The translations under genes were made by a program, and so were the position numbers. DNA of 64,000 nucleotides from Mumia sp. Pv4-285 (GTDB taxonomy: Bacteria > Actinomycetota > Actinomycetes > Propionibacteriales > Nocardioidaceae): NCBI RefSeq assembly GCF_041320275.1, contig NZ_CP162023.1:3100001-3164000 (forward strand). The letters run 5' to 3'. Under the pieces are notes generated by a model that did not search any database, was not told the DNA's origin, and was given only the letters and a program-made list of their open reading frames with translations. This document shows, one piece after another, positions 1-7,907 of the stretch; position 1 is the first letter of the stretch; every line of letters starts with the position of its first letter.

Positions 1-198
1 GACGAGATCGAGACGGGTGGCGTGGGTCACACGGCTTCGCCGTCACACTCCCCGAGAGTAGGGCACGCCCCGAGACGCCTTCTCGCCCGGTCCGTTCTTC
101 GGCCAACCGGTCATTACGGACGAGGCGGCCGCGACAGTCCTCGTCGGGGTCGCAGTCGCGGTAGCGTGACGGTCACCCGGCCCGCCAGGAGGCGCGTG

Positions 199-693
199 AT
201 GTCGTACCAGCAACCCCCGATGGGACAGCCCGACCCTGACCGTCAGCCCGAGTCGGCTGCTCCGAGCGGCCTCTCGATCGATGCCGGCAAGCTGTGGGCC
301 GGTGGCGTCGCGACCGCCGTCGTGGCCGGTCTGGCCGCCGTCGTCGGACTCCTCGTCTGTCGCGGCGTGTTCGAGATCGCGGTGCTCGTGCCGTCCGGCG
401 GCGGCAAGTGGGACGTCGCCTCGACGATCCCCTACGCCGCGCTCGCGTTCGGCTGCGCACTCCTCGCCACTGCGCTGATGCACCTGCTGCTCCTGTCGAC
501 TCCGCGACCGCGGCTCTTCTTCGGCTGGATCATGACGCTCGTGACGGTGATCGTCGGGGTGCTGCCGTTCACGGTGGACCTCGAGCTCGAGGAGCAGATC
601 GCGAGCGCCGCCGTCGGTGTGGTGATCGCCGTCGTGATCGCGTCCCTCGTCTCCGGTGTCGCGGACCGCGCGATCCGCAACCCGCAGGTCTGA
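199..693 (+). CDS. Small four-helix membrane protein, DUF6069-like
   Basis: This 164-residue protein has a short Pro/Gln-rich cytoplasmic N-terminus followed by four hydrophobic segments (roughly residues 33-55, 75-95, 108-125 and 137-157), so it is an integral membrane protein. The ATG was chosen because AGGAGG at 187-192 sits at ideal spacing; an in-frame extension towards base 22 lacks such a signal. Layout and length resemble the actinobacterial DUF6069 family, whose function is unknown. The next gene starts 30 bases downstream with its own -10 element, so the two need not share a transcript. No catalytic motif is visible and no function is proposed. Confidence 0.7.
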   Translation: MSYQQPPMGQPDPDRQPESAAPSGLSIDAGKLWAGGVATAVVAGLAAVVGLLVCRGVFEIAVLVPSGGGKWDVASTIPYAALAFGCALLATALMHLLLLSTPRPRLFFGWIMTLVTVIVGVLPFTVDLELEEQIASAAVGVVIAVVIASLVSGVADRAIRNPQV

Positions 694-710
694 GCGCGCG
701 ATCGGGCACC

Positions 711-716
711 TACGCT
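711..716 (+). promoter_or_regulatory. Leaderless -10 element TACGCT
   Basis: TACGCT lies 7 nt before the GTG at 724, with no ribosome binding site between. This is the spacing expected when transcription starts at the start codon. Confidence 0.55.
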
Positions 717-723
717 TTCGGGC

Positions 724-1482
724 GTGAGCAGCACTGGCACGAGCGGCGACAGCGACGGCAAGCCGCAGATGGTCATCACCGGCGAGCGCACCGTGCCGGG
801 CATCTGGCACGAGAACTACTGGTTCCGACGCCACGAGGTCGTGTACGAGTCGCTCCGTGACGTGGTGCGCGGTCGAGCGGTGCTCGAGGCCGGCTGCGGC
901 GAGGGGTACGGCGCCGACCTGCTGAGCCACGACGCCGCGTCGCTGGTCGCGCTGGACTACGACGCGTACGCGACCGGCCACGTCCGCAGCGCCTACCCGG
1001 ACGTGCCGGTCGTACGCGGCAACCTCGTCGCCCTCCCGTACGCCGACGCGTCCTTCGACGTCGTGGTGAGCCTGCAGACCGTCGAGCACCTGTGGGACCA
1101 GGACGCCTTCGTCGCCGAGTGCGCGCGGGTGCTCCGCCCCGGAGGCTCGCTCGTCGTCAGCACGCCCAACACGCTGACCTTCCCGCCGGGCAACATCTAC
1201 CACCCCAAGGAGCTCGAGCCCGAGCAGCTGCACGACCTGGTCGCCGCGCACGCGACCGTCGCGAGCCTCGCCGGGCTGCACCACGGGGAGCGCCTCGCCG
1301 ACTGGGAGGTCGAGCACGGCTCGCTCGTCGACGCGCAGATCGCCGGGCCGTACGAGCTGTGGCCGACGACGGTCGCCGACGCCGTCCGGTCGGTCACCGT
1401 CGACGACTTCGACCTGCGCGAGGGGGATGCCGACGACCTCGCGGCGTCGCTCGACCTGGTCGTCACCGCCGTCCGGGCGTAG
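724..1482 (+). CDS. SAM-dependent methyltransferase, Rv3030-like
   Basis: This 252-residue class I methyltransferase has the SAM-binding motif I EAGCGEGYGADLL at about residue 57, an acidic motif II (ALDYD), and the post-motif ECARVLRPGG typical of Methyltransf_11. The N-terminal sequence TGERTVPGIWHENYWFRRHE closely resembles, from memory, mycobacterial Rv3030, which lies in the methylglucose lipopolysaccharide gene neighbourhood. Homologues of other genes from that neighbourhood follow at 3.3-5.7 kb, supporting the assignment. The partner GH57 and glycosyltransferase genes known in mycobacteria are not in this window. The GTG start is set by the leaderless -10 box. The methylated substrate is probably a sugar or polysaccharide, which is inference. 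Confidence 0.8.
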   Translation: MSSTGTSGDSDGKPQMVITGERTVPGIWHENYWFRRHEVVYESLRDVVRGRAVLEAGCGEGYGADLLSHDAASLVALDYDAYATGHVRSAYPDVPVVRGNLVALPYADASFDVVVSLQTVEHLWDQDAFVAECARVLRPGGSLVVSTPNTLTFPPGNIYHPKELEPEQLHDLVAAHATVASLAGLHHGERLADWEVEHGSLVDAQIAGPYELWPTTVADAVRSVTVDDFDLREGDADDLAASLDLVVTAVRA

Positions 1483-1567
1483 CAGCGCCCACCCGATCAG
1501 CTCAGGGCAGATCTGCCGGCAGGTGATCCGCTGGTGCCGCCCGGGTCCGCGCGGTCACCGTGGAGCC

Positions 1568-2179
1568 ATGACCGACACCAGAGCACCCTCCTTCGACACC
1601 ACGGCGCGGCAGTACCTGCTCGGGCGACGCATCCTCGTGCTCGACGGCGTCCTGGACGACGACAACGGAACGCTCCTCGCCACCCAGCTCCTCACACTCG
1701 CCGCCGACGACCCCGCCACCGACGTGGCGCTGTGGATCCACTCCCCCGGCGGCTCGGTGCCGTCGATGCTCGCGCTGCGCGACGTCATGCGGCTCATCCC
1801 CTGCGACGTGGCCACCCTCGCCCTCGGGCTCGCGTGCAGCGCCGGGCAGTTCCTGCTGTCGGCGGGGACGCCGGGCAAGCGGTACGCCCTTCCGCACTCT
1901 CGGGTCCTCATGCACCAGGGCTCGGCCGGGATCGGAGGGACCGCGGTCGAGATCGAGGTCCAGGCCGACGACCTGCGCCACACCCGGGACACCGTGCTCG
2001 CCCTCGTCGCCGAAGACACCGGGCAGCCGGTCGAGCAGATCTTCGAGGACTCGCTCCACGACCGCTGGTTCACCGCGGCCGAGGCCCGGTCGTACGGGTT
2101 CGTCGACCACGTCGTCGACAGCTTCGACCAGGTGATGCCCGCACGGCGGCGGACGGTCGGGATCGGGGTGGCGCGATGA
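1568..2179 (+). CDS. clpP: ClpP-like serine protease, catalytically complete member of a pair
   Basis: This 203-residue protein is a full-length ClpP-family subunit of the ATP-dependent Clp protease. The triad is intact: Ser91 in LACSAGQ, His116 in LMHQG and Asp165 in HDRWF, with the Ser-His distance of 25 residues matching E. coli ClpP (S97/H122/D171). HSPGGS near residue 60 forms the oxyanion strand. The usual HQP after the catalytic His is HQG here, so the pocket may differ. It overlaps the next clpP by four bases, so the subunits are probably made together and may form mixed rings. Being next to an XRE regulator rather than tig/clpX, this is probably an accessory pair, not the housekeeping clpP1P2. 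Confidence 0.9.
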   Translation: MTDTRAPSFDTTARQYLLGRRILVLDGVLDDDNGTLLATQLLTLAADDPATDVALWIHSPGGSVPSMLALRDVMRLIPCDVATLALGLACSAGQFLLSAGTPGKRYALPHSRVLMHQGSAGIGGTAVEIEVQADDLRHTRDTVLALVAEDTGQPVEQIFEDSLHDRWFTAAEARSYGFVDHVVDSFDQVMPARRRTVGIGVAR

Positions 2180-2799
2180 GCAAGCAGGTTGCGTCCAACC
2201 AATACACGATCCCCAACGTCATCGCGAGCAATCCTCGCGGCGAGCGGATCATGGACGTCTACTCGCACCTCCTCACCGAGCGCATCGTCTACCTCGGGAC
2301 CGCCATCGATGCCGGGGTCGCCAACGCGCTGATCGCACAGCTCCTCCACCTCGAGGCCGACAACCCGGACGCCGAGATCAACCTGTACGTGAACTGCGAG
2401 GGCGGCGACGAGACGGCGATGCTGGCGGTCTACGACACGATGCAGCACGTCCGCTCGCCGATCGCGACGGTGTGCGTCGGACAGGCGATCGCCGCCGGCG
2501 CGGTCCTCGTCGCGGGCGGCACCCCGGGTCGACGTGCGACCCTTCCCCACGCCCGTTTCGTGCTCCACCAGCCCGCGGCACGCGGTCAGGGGACGATCCC
2601 CGACCTCATCCTCCAGGCCGACGAGGTGGTCCGGGTCCGCAACGAGATGGAGGCGATCCTGTCCGCGCACACGGGTCAGTCCGTCGAGACGCTGCGCCAC
2701 GACACCGACCGCGACCGTGTCTTCTCTGCGACGGCAGCGCGCGCGTACGGCCTCGTCGACGCGGTCATGGAGCCACGGGACCTGCTGTCGTACGGGTGA
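2176..2799 (+). CDS. ClpP-like subunit lacking the catalytic serine
   Basis: This 207-residue ClpP homologue starts inside the stop codon of the upstream clpP (ATGA overlap). Fold landmarks are present: NCEGGDE near residue 74, His131 in LHQP, and Asp180 in DRDRVF. The canonical GQAASMG nucleophile motif reads GQAIAAG, so Ala106 replaces the serine; the codon is GCC, not a one-base change from TCC through an ambiguous read. Spacing from residue 106 to His131 is the family-standard 25. It should therefore be proteolytically dead, comparable in logic to cyanobacterial and plastid ClpR, and probably assembles with the active partner. A structural or gating role is inference. Confidence 0.88.
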   Translation: MSKQVASNQYTIPNVIASNPRGERIMDVYSHLLTERIVYLGTAIDAGVANALIAQLLHLEADNPDAEINLYVNCEGGDETAMLAVYDTMQHVRSPIATVCVGQAIAAGAVLVAGGTPGRRATLPHARFVLHQPAARGQGTIPDLILQADEVVRVRNEMEAILSAHTGQSVETLRHDTDRDRVFSATAARAYGLVDAVMEPRDLLSYG

Positions 2800-2824
2800 G
2801 GCGGCGTACGGGCGCTGGCAGCGG

Positions 2825-3166
2825 TCACACGACCGCGGCGAGCGCCTTCGGGCCGAGGTCGAGCGACGTGCCGGCGTACAGGTCGCGTCGGAGCTCGCCC
2901 GAGACGTGCTCCGTCAGATCGAGAAGGGTCGTCCCGAGCGCTCCGGCGACGGCCGCGATGATCTCGCTCGACGGCTCCTTGCGGCCGCGCTCGACCTCGG
3001 AGAGGTACTGCGGCGAGATGCCGGCCGCGGCCGCCGTGTCAGCGAGGCGTTGGCCGCGCTCGAGCCGGAGCGCGCGGATCCGGCGACCCAGGACGTCGCG
3101 CCAGAGCGGCTCCGGCTCTGCTGCCGGAAACCTGCGGCGCGGGCCGATCCTGATGACGTCACCCAT
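2825..3166 (-). CDS. XRE-family regulator, ClgR-like
   Basis: This 113-residue DNA-binding protein has one helix-turn-helix domain (about residues 26-85). The recognition region ISPQYLSEVERGRKEPSSE is strongly reminiscent of ClgR, the XRE activator of clp and lon genes in Streptomyces and other actinobacteria. It converges on the two clpP genes, ending 25 bases from the second, which makes those genes plausible targets. I could not find a clear ClgR box (GTTCGC-type) before base 1568, so the link rests on family resemblance and position. The start is fixed by a -10 hexamer 6 nt upstream. A general XRE regulator of unrelated targets remains possible. Confidence 0.85.
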   Translation of the reverse strand: MGDVIRIGPRRRFPAAEPEPLWRDVLGRRIRALRLERGQRLADTAAAAGISPQYLSEVERGRKEPSSEIIAAVAGALGTTLLDLTEHVSGELRRDLYAGTSLDLGPKALAAVV

Positions 3167-3172
3167 GCTCGG

Positions 3173-3178
3173 ATGCTA
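3173..3178 (-). promoter_or_regulatory. Leaderless -10 element TAGCAT
   Basis: On the minus strand TAGCAT ends 6 nt before the ATG at 3166. No Shine-Dalgarno is visible. Confidence 0.5.
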
Positions 3179-3255
3179 GGCCGGGTCTGCCGTGATCGGG
3201 AGGGCATTCTGCTCTGGGCAGAGCGGAGGTGGAGATCGAACGGCCGCCGGCGGTC

Positions 3256-3951
3256 TCACCCGGGCGGCGGCAGCTCACGCGCTTCGGCCTGCTCCTCCGC
3301 GACCTCGGCGGTGTAGCGCTGGATCTCGACCCAGTCGGCGAGGTCGTCGCGACGGCTCTTCACCACCCGTCCGGGGAGGCCGGCGACGATCGCGAAGTCC
3401 GGGTACTCACCGCGCGCCACCGTGTGCGCGGCGAGCACGACGCCGCGACCGGTACGCGTGCCCCGCAGGACGGTCGCCTTCACGCCGATCCACGAGTGCG
3501 GGCCGATCCGGACCGGCGAGACGACCAGCCCCTGGTCCTTGATCGGCTTCGCCAGGTCGAGCGTGACGTGGTCGAAGTCGCAGATGTACGTCCAGTCCGA
3601 CACGATCGTCGCTGCGCCGACCTCGATGTCGAGGTGCGCGTTGACGGTGTTGTCGGACCCCATGACGACCTTGTCGCCCAGCCGCAGCGTGCCGTTGTGG
3701 GCACGCAGCGCCGTACGGTCGCCGAGGTGCACGAACCTGCCGAGGACCACCCGGCCGTACGGCGGCTTCGTCTCGATCACGACGCCGCGGCCGAGGAAGA
3801 CGAAACCCTCCGTGACGACGTCGGGATGGCGGCGCTTGAACCGCCAGAAGCGCCAGTACCGGACGAGGTGGTACGCCGTCCAGGCGCGGTGCCGCCGGAC
3901 CCACCGCAGCGAGTCGAGGGTCACGAAGCGCGCCGGGCGCGGGGCGGTCAT
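3256..3951 (-). CDS. Hexapeptide-repeat acyltransferase, Rv3034c-like
   Basis: This 231-residue protein has a short basic N-terminal region followed by imperfect hexapeptide repeats of the left-handed parallel beta-helix type between about residues 55 and 190 (repeating I/V-G-x-x-x patterns such as LGDRTALRA, IGPHSWIGVKA and IVAGLPGRVVK). The last segment is the usual C-terminal end of LbH acetyltransferases. The family transfers acetyl or other acyl groups from CoA to sugars or small molecules. It resembles mycobacterial Rv3034c in type and neighbourhood, so a cell-envelope glycan substrate is plausible but unproven. It lies 42 bases downstream of a methyltransferase gene, probably in one operon. 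Confidence 0.8.
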   Translation of the reverse strand: MTAPRPARFVTLDSLRWVRRHRAWTAYHLVRYWRFWRFKRRHPDVVTEGFVFLGRGVVIETKPPYGRVVLGRFVHLGDRTALRAHNGTLRLGDKVVMGSDNTVNAHLDIEVGAATIVSDWTYICDFDHVTLDLAKPIKDQGLVVSPVRIGPHSWIGVKATVLRGTRTGRGVVLAAHTVARGEYPDFAIVAGLPGRVVKSRRDDLADWVEIQRYTAEVAEEQAEARELPPPG

Positions 3952-3993
3952 GGCAAGGGAACCGTCATCGGAGCGGTGTCACGGGCAGGGCTG

Positions 3994-4962
3994 TCACGGC
4001 TTGGTCGCCGACACCGAGACGTTGTAGTAGAGGCCCTTCGGCACGACCGGGGTGAGCGCCTTGTCGAGCGCGGACAGCCGGAGCCACGACTTGTACGCAA
4101 ACATCCGCCAGCGTGGCCCCAGCTTGTCCTCCGGGACGGCAGCCTCGAACGTACGGACCGGCCAGCCGAACCACGACGCCGTCAGCTCCTCGGTCGCCGT
4201 ACGCACGTTGACGCCACCGGCGCGCAGGACCGTGCGCTCGAGCGCTGCGGGTTCGAAGGTGTGCAGGTCGACGACCGCCTCGAGCGCTGCCGCGCGCGAC
4301 GACTCGTCCAGCTCCTCGGCCGGACGCGACCAGCCGCGCAGCGGTCCGAGCCTCGTCGCGTTCGTGGTCGCCCACCACGTCAGCCGCGAGAGGCGCCGGG
4401 CCACGAAGTCACCCCGCGCTGTCGGCTCGCCGCAGATGACGATGCGGCCACCGGGACGCAGCACCCGCAGCATCTCGCGGAACGCCTTCTCGACGTCGGG
4501 GATGTGGTGGATGACCGCGTGACCGATCACGAGGTCGAACGACTCGTCCGGGTACGGCAGCTCCTCCGCGTCGGCGGCCTGGCCGTCGAGCGCGAAGCCG
4601 AGCCCGTCGGCGTTGCGCTTCGCGACCTCGACCATCCCGGGAGAGATGTCGGTGACCGTGCCCTTGTCGACGACGCCCGCGAGCATCAGGTTGAGCGTGA
4701 AGAACCCGGTGCCGGCACCGATCTCGAGGCTGCGTCCGTACGGCCAGCCTGCCTCTCCGGCGACCGCTACGAAGCGGTCGCGCGCGTAGGAGATGCAGCG
4801 CTCGTCGAACGAGATGGACCACTTCTCGTCGTACGTCTGGGCTTCCCAGTCGTGGTACAGGACCTGCGCGAGCTTGGTGTCGTGCCAGGCGGCCTCGACC
4901 TCGTCCGCGGAGGCGTGCGGGTTGGGGCTGGCGTTCAGGTCGACATCGGCGTCGGTGCTCAT
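3994..4962 (-). CDS. SAM-dependent methyltransferase, Rv3038c-like
   Basis: This 322-residue class I methyltransferase has motif I EIGAGTGFFTLNL at about residue 90, motif II VTDISPGM, and the Methyltransf_11 signature EMLRVLRPGGR. A C-terminal extension of about 130 residues includes an aromatic patch (SWFGWPVRTFE) that may bind the acceptor. The ATG was chosen because it lies four bases after the stop of the enoyl-CoA hydratase gene, suggesting coupled translation. Neighbours on both sides resemble mycobacterial Rv3034c and EchA17 (Rv3039c), so this is probably the Rv3038c counterpart. Its substrate is unknown. Confidence 0.8.
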   Translation of the reverse strand: MSTDADVDLNASPNPHASADEVEAAWHDTKLAQVLYHDWEAQTYDEKWSISFDERCISYARDRFVAVAGEAGWPYGRSLEIGAGTGFFTLNLMLAGVVDKGTVTDISPGMVEVAKRNADGLGFALDGQAADAEELPYPDESFDLVIGHAVIHHIPDVEKAFREMLRVLRPGGRIVICGEPTARGDFVARRLSRLTWWATTNATRLGPLRGWSRPAEELDESSRAAALEAVVDLHTFEPAALERTVLRAGGVNVRTATEELTASWFGWPVRTFEAAVPEDKLGPRWRMFAYKSWLRLSALDKALTPVVPKGLYYNVSVSATKP

Positions 4963-4966
4963 CGTG

Positions 4967-5746
4967 CTACTTCCCCTCGAAGGTGGCCTTGCCCGGGCCG
5001 TTCTCGACGAAGGACCGCATGCCGGTCTTCTGGTCGTCGGTGGCGAACAGGGCGGAGAAGACGTGGCGCTCGATGTCGAGCCCGGTCGCGAGGTCGACCT
5101 CGAGCCCGCGGTCGGTCGCCTCCTTGATGCCGCGCAGCGCGAGCGAGGCGGCGCCGACGAACTGTCGTGCCCACGCCAGCGCCTCGTCGTACACGGACTC
5201 CGCCGGGAAGAGGCGGTCCACGAGGCCGATCTCGAGCGCCTCGGCGGCGTCGACCATGCGACCGGTGAACATGATGTCCTTCGCCTTCGCGGGGCCGACG
5301 AGGCGCGGGAGCCGCTGCGTACCCCCGGCGCCGGGGATGATCCCGAGGAGGATCTCGGGCTGCCCGAGCTTGGCGTTGTCGGCGGCGAAGCGGACGTCGG
5401 TGCACATCGCGAGCTCGCAGCCACCGCCGAGGGCGTAGCCCGTGATCGCCGAGACCGTCGGCTTCGGGATCGCGGCGACCGCGTTGAACGCAGCCTGGAG
5501 GGCACGGCCGCGCGTGCTCATCTCGGGATAGGTGAGGTCGGACATCTCCTTGATGTCCGCACCGGCGGCGAAGACGCGCTCGCCGCCGTAGACGACGACC
5601 GCGGACACGTCGGTGCGCTCGGTCGCCTCCGCGGCGCACTCCGCGAGCTCGGTCTGGAGCTGCAGGCTGATCGCGTTCATCTTCGGACGGTCCAGCCGGA
5701 TCGTCCCGACGCCGTCGGTCACCTCGAGCCTGACGAACTCACCCAT
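4967..5746 (-). CDS. Enoyl-CoA hydratase, EchA17-like
   Basis: This 259-residue crotonase-family enzyme should hydrate trans-2-enoyl-CoA in fatty-acid degradation. Both glutamates of active hydratases are present, one in ALGGGCELAMC (about residue 112) and one in GQPEILLGIIPGAGGTQ (about residue 133). The oxyanion strand GGERVFAAGADIKEM fits the family. The ATG at 5746 has GAAGG a few bases upstream and gives the usual family length; a 33-residue extension lacks such a signal. It heads a minus-strand operon with the methyltransferase and hexapeptide transferase, an arrangement recalling mycobacterial Rv3039c-Rv3034c. Confidence 0.92.
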   Translation of the reverse strand: MGEFVRLEVTDGVGTIRLDRPKMNAISLQLQTELAECAAEATERTDVSAVVVYGGERVFAAGADIKEMSDLTYPEMSTRGRALQAAFNAVAAIPKPTVSAITGYALGGGCELAMCTDVRFAADNAKLGQPEILLGIIPGAGGTQRLPRLVGPAKAKDIMFTGRMVDAAEALEIGLVDRLFPAESVYDEALAWARQFVGAASLALRGIKEATDRGLEVDLATGLDIERHVFSALFATDDQKTGMRSFVENGPGKATFEGK

Positions 5747-5888
5747 GAGTGCTGCCTTCCTTCGGGCGCGAAGCCGTGGAGTCTGCCGCGTCGTGACAGT
5801 CCTGCTGTCGACGTACGCGTGGTCCGAGGGTAGCGAACGCCGCACGCCGGGGTCTGAGCACGTCGGCGGGGTGCTTCATGATGGGGGC

Positions 5889-7853
5889 ATGGCCGAGACC
5901 TGGGCGTACGAGCGCCACCCCAGTGCGCCGGGGAGTCCGTACCCCCTCGGGGCGCAACCCGTCGTGTCCGGCACCAACTTCGCCGTCCACGCCCCGCGTG
6001 CCCGTCGGATGCGGCTGCTGCTGCCCGGCGTGGGGACGTACGAGGTCGACTCCAGGACCGGCTCGATCTGGCACGTGGAGGTGCGTGGCGTCGGCCCGGG
6101 GCAGGAGTACGCGTTCGAGGTCGACGGCGTCCGGGTGCTCGACCCGTACGCCAAGCACGTCGACGGCGGGCTCGACGGCAACACGTCACGCCTTCGCTCG
6201 TACGTCGCAGACCCGGCGTTCGACTGGTCGGGCGACGCGCCACCGCGCACGCCGTGGGACCGGACGGTCGTCTACGAGGCGCACGTGCGCGGGATGACGA
6301 TGCAGCACCCGGACGTCCCGGAGGAGATCCGGGGCACGTACGCCGGGCTCGCGCACCCCGCGGTCCTCGACCGGCTCGTCGACCTCGGGGTCACCGCGGT
6401 CGAGCTGCTCCCGGTGCACCACTTCGTGACCGAGCCGACGGTCGCCGATCGAGGGCTGGTCAACTACTGGGGCTACAACACGGTGTCGTTCCTCGCCCCG
6501 CACGCGCCCTACGCCGCCGGCGACGACCCGGTCGGTGAGTTCAAGGAGATGGTCCGGGCGCTGCACGCGCGGGGGCTCGAGGTGATCCTCGACGTCGTCT
6601 ACAACCACACCGCCGAGGGCGGCGAGGGCGGCCCCAGGATCCACCTGCGCGCGCTGGACGACTCCGGCTACTACCGGCACGCTCAAGGCCACTACTTCGA
6701 CGTCACGGGGTGCGGCAACACGGTGCGCGCCGACTCCGCGCCCGCTTCGGCGCTGATCGTGGAGTCGCTGCGCTACTGGGTTCGTGAGATGCACGTCGAC
6801 GGCTTCCGCTTCGACCTCGCGTCCGCGCTCGCCCGCACCGGTCGCGGCCGCGTCGACGTCGCGCGTTCGGTGATCGAGACGATCAGCCGCGACCCGGTCC
6901 TGCGCAGCGTGAAGCTGATCGCCGAGCCGTGGGACGCGAGCATGGACGGCTACCTCGTCGGCGGCTACCCGCAGGGCTGGAGCGAGTGGAACGACAAGTT
7001 CCGCGACGAGGTGCGCGACTTCTGGCGTGGCCACGGCGGCGGTGTCGCCGGCGTCGCGATGCGGCTCGCGGGGTCGTCCGCGACGTTCGAGCCGAGCGGC
7101 CGGCCCCCGCAGGCGTCGGTGAACTTCATCACCGCCCACGACGGTTTCACGCTGCGCGACCTGGTCTCGTACGACGAGAAGCACAACGAGGCCAACGGCG
7201 AGGACAACCGCGACGGCCACTCCGGCAACCGCTCCTGGAACTGCGGTGTGGAGGGTGAGACCGACGACGTGGAGGTGCTGGCGCTGCGTCGACGCCAGGC
7301 AGCCAACCTCGTCGCGACGACGCTGCTCGCTGCCGGTGTCCCGATGCTGCGTGCCGGTGACGAGCTCGGGCAGACGCAGGGCGGCAACAACAACGCGTAC
7401 TGCCACGACTCGCCGATGACCTGGCTCCCGCCGGTGGCCGAGGTGGGCTGGGAGCACGTCCGCGAGGTCGTCTCGCGCGTCAACGCGCTGCGGGCCGAGC
7501 ACCCCGTGCTGCGGACCACCCGGTTCTACACCGGCGCGGTCTCCGAGGACGGTCGCGAGGACCTGCGCTGGCTCCACCCCGACGGACGTGACTGGGCCGA
7601 AGGTGACTGGCACGACGAGGGGCTGCGCACCCTCGGCCTGGCACTCAACGGCGCCCCGACCGGCGCGTGCGCCGTCGTACTCCTCAACTCGGGCGACGAA
7701 CAGGTCGACTGGATGCTGCCCGACGGGCCGTGGCCCTGGAAGTACGCCGTCGCGCTCGACACCGCCGACCTCGATCACGACGGGGCGTACGACTCCGGCG
7801 CGTCGGTGCCGGTCGCCGCGCACAGCCTGGTGCTGCTGCTCGAGGCGCCCTGA
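5889..7853 (+). CDS. glgX: Glycogen debranching enzyme (GH13 isoamylase type)
   Basis: This 654-residue enzyme hydrolyses alpha-1,6 branches in glycogen-like glucan. An N-terminal CBM48 beta-sandwich (residues 10-105) precedes a GH13 barrel. Catalytic residues are Asp309 in FRFDLAS, Glu346 in IAEPWD and Asp418 in TAHDG, with region I DVVYNHT also present. The PEEIRGTYAGLAHP insertion and NGEDNRDG loop are typical of GlgX/TreX rather than pullulanase. The ATG was chosen because homology begins there; no ribosome binding site is evident. glgE follows 54 bases downstream, so debranching is probably co-expressed with maltosyl-transfer glucan synthesis. Confidence 0.95.
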   Translation: MAETWAYERHPSAPGSPYPLGAQPVVSGTNFAVHAPRARRMRLLLPGVGTYEVDSRTGSIWHVEVRGVGPGQEYAFEVDGVRVLDPYAKHVDGGLDGNTSRLRSYVADPAFDWSGDAPPRTPWDRTVVYEAHVRGMTMQHPDVPEEIRGTYAGLAHPAVLDRLVDLGVTAVELLPVHHFVTEPTVADRGLVNYWGYNTVSFLAPHAPYAAGDDPVGEFKEMVRALHARGLEVILDVVYNHTAEGGEGGPRIHLRALDDSGYYRHAQGHYFDVTGCGNTVRADSAPASALIVESLRYWVREMHVDGFRFDLASALARTGRGRVDVARSVIETISRDPVLRSVKLIAEPWDASMDGYLVGGYPQGWSEWNDKFRDEVRDFWRGHGGGVAGVAMRLAGSSATFEPSGRPPQASVNFITAHDGFTLRDLVSYDEKHNEANGEDNRDGHSGNRSWNCGVEGETDDVEVLALRRRQAANLVATTLLAAGVPMLRAGDELGQTQGGNNNAYCHDSPMTWLPPVAEVGWEHVREVVSRVNALRAEHPVLRTTRFYTGAVSEDGREDLRWLHPDGRDWAEGDWHDEGLRTLGLALNGAPTGACAVVLLNSGDEQVDWMLPDGPWPWKYAVALDTADLDHDGAYDSGASVPVAAHSLVLLLEAP

Positions 7854-7894
7854 GCATCGGCGCCCGGTGGCCTGAGCCGTGGCGCCTTGTCGGA

Positions 7895-7900
7895 TAGCGT
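7895..7900 (+). promoter_or_regulatory. Leaderless -10 element TAGCGT before glgE
   Basis: TAGCGT is 7 nt before the ATG at 7908, so glgE can be transcribed separately from glgX. Confidence 0.55.
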
Positions 7901-7907
7901 GGCGCGC

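Noticed and set aside
43-1317. Long minus-strand ORF of 424 residues
   Set aside because: Antisense shadow of the membrane protein and methyltransferase genes; composition is Arg/Asp/Val-rich as expected for GC-rich shadows and no domain is visible.
1483-1567. ClgR box upstream of the ClpP pair
   Set aside because: No convincing GTTCGC-type site was found; only a short GGCAGATCTGCC palindrome is present, too little to call an operator.
3229-5127. 632-residue plus-strand ORF
   Set aside because: Antisense to the hexapeptide transferase and methyltransferase, with no recognisable domain.
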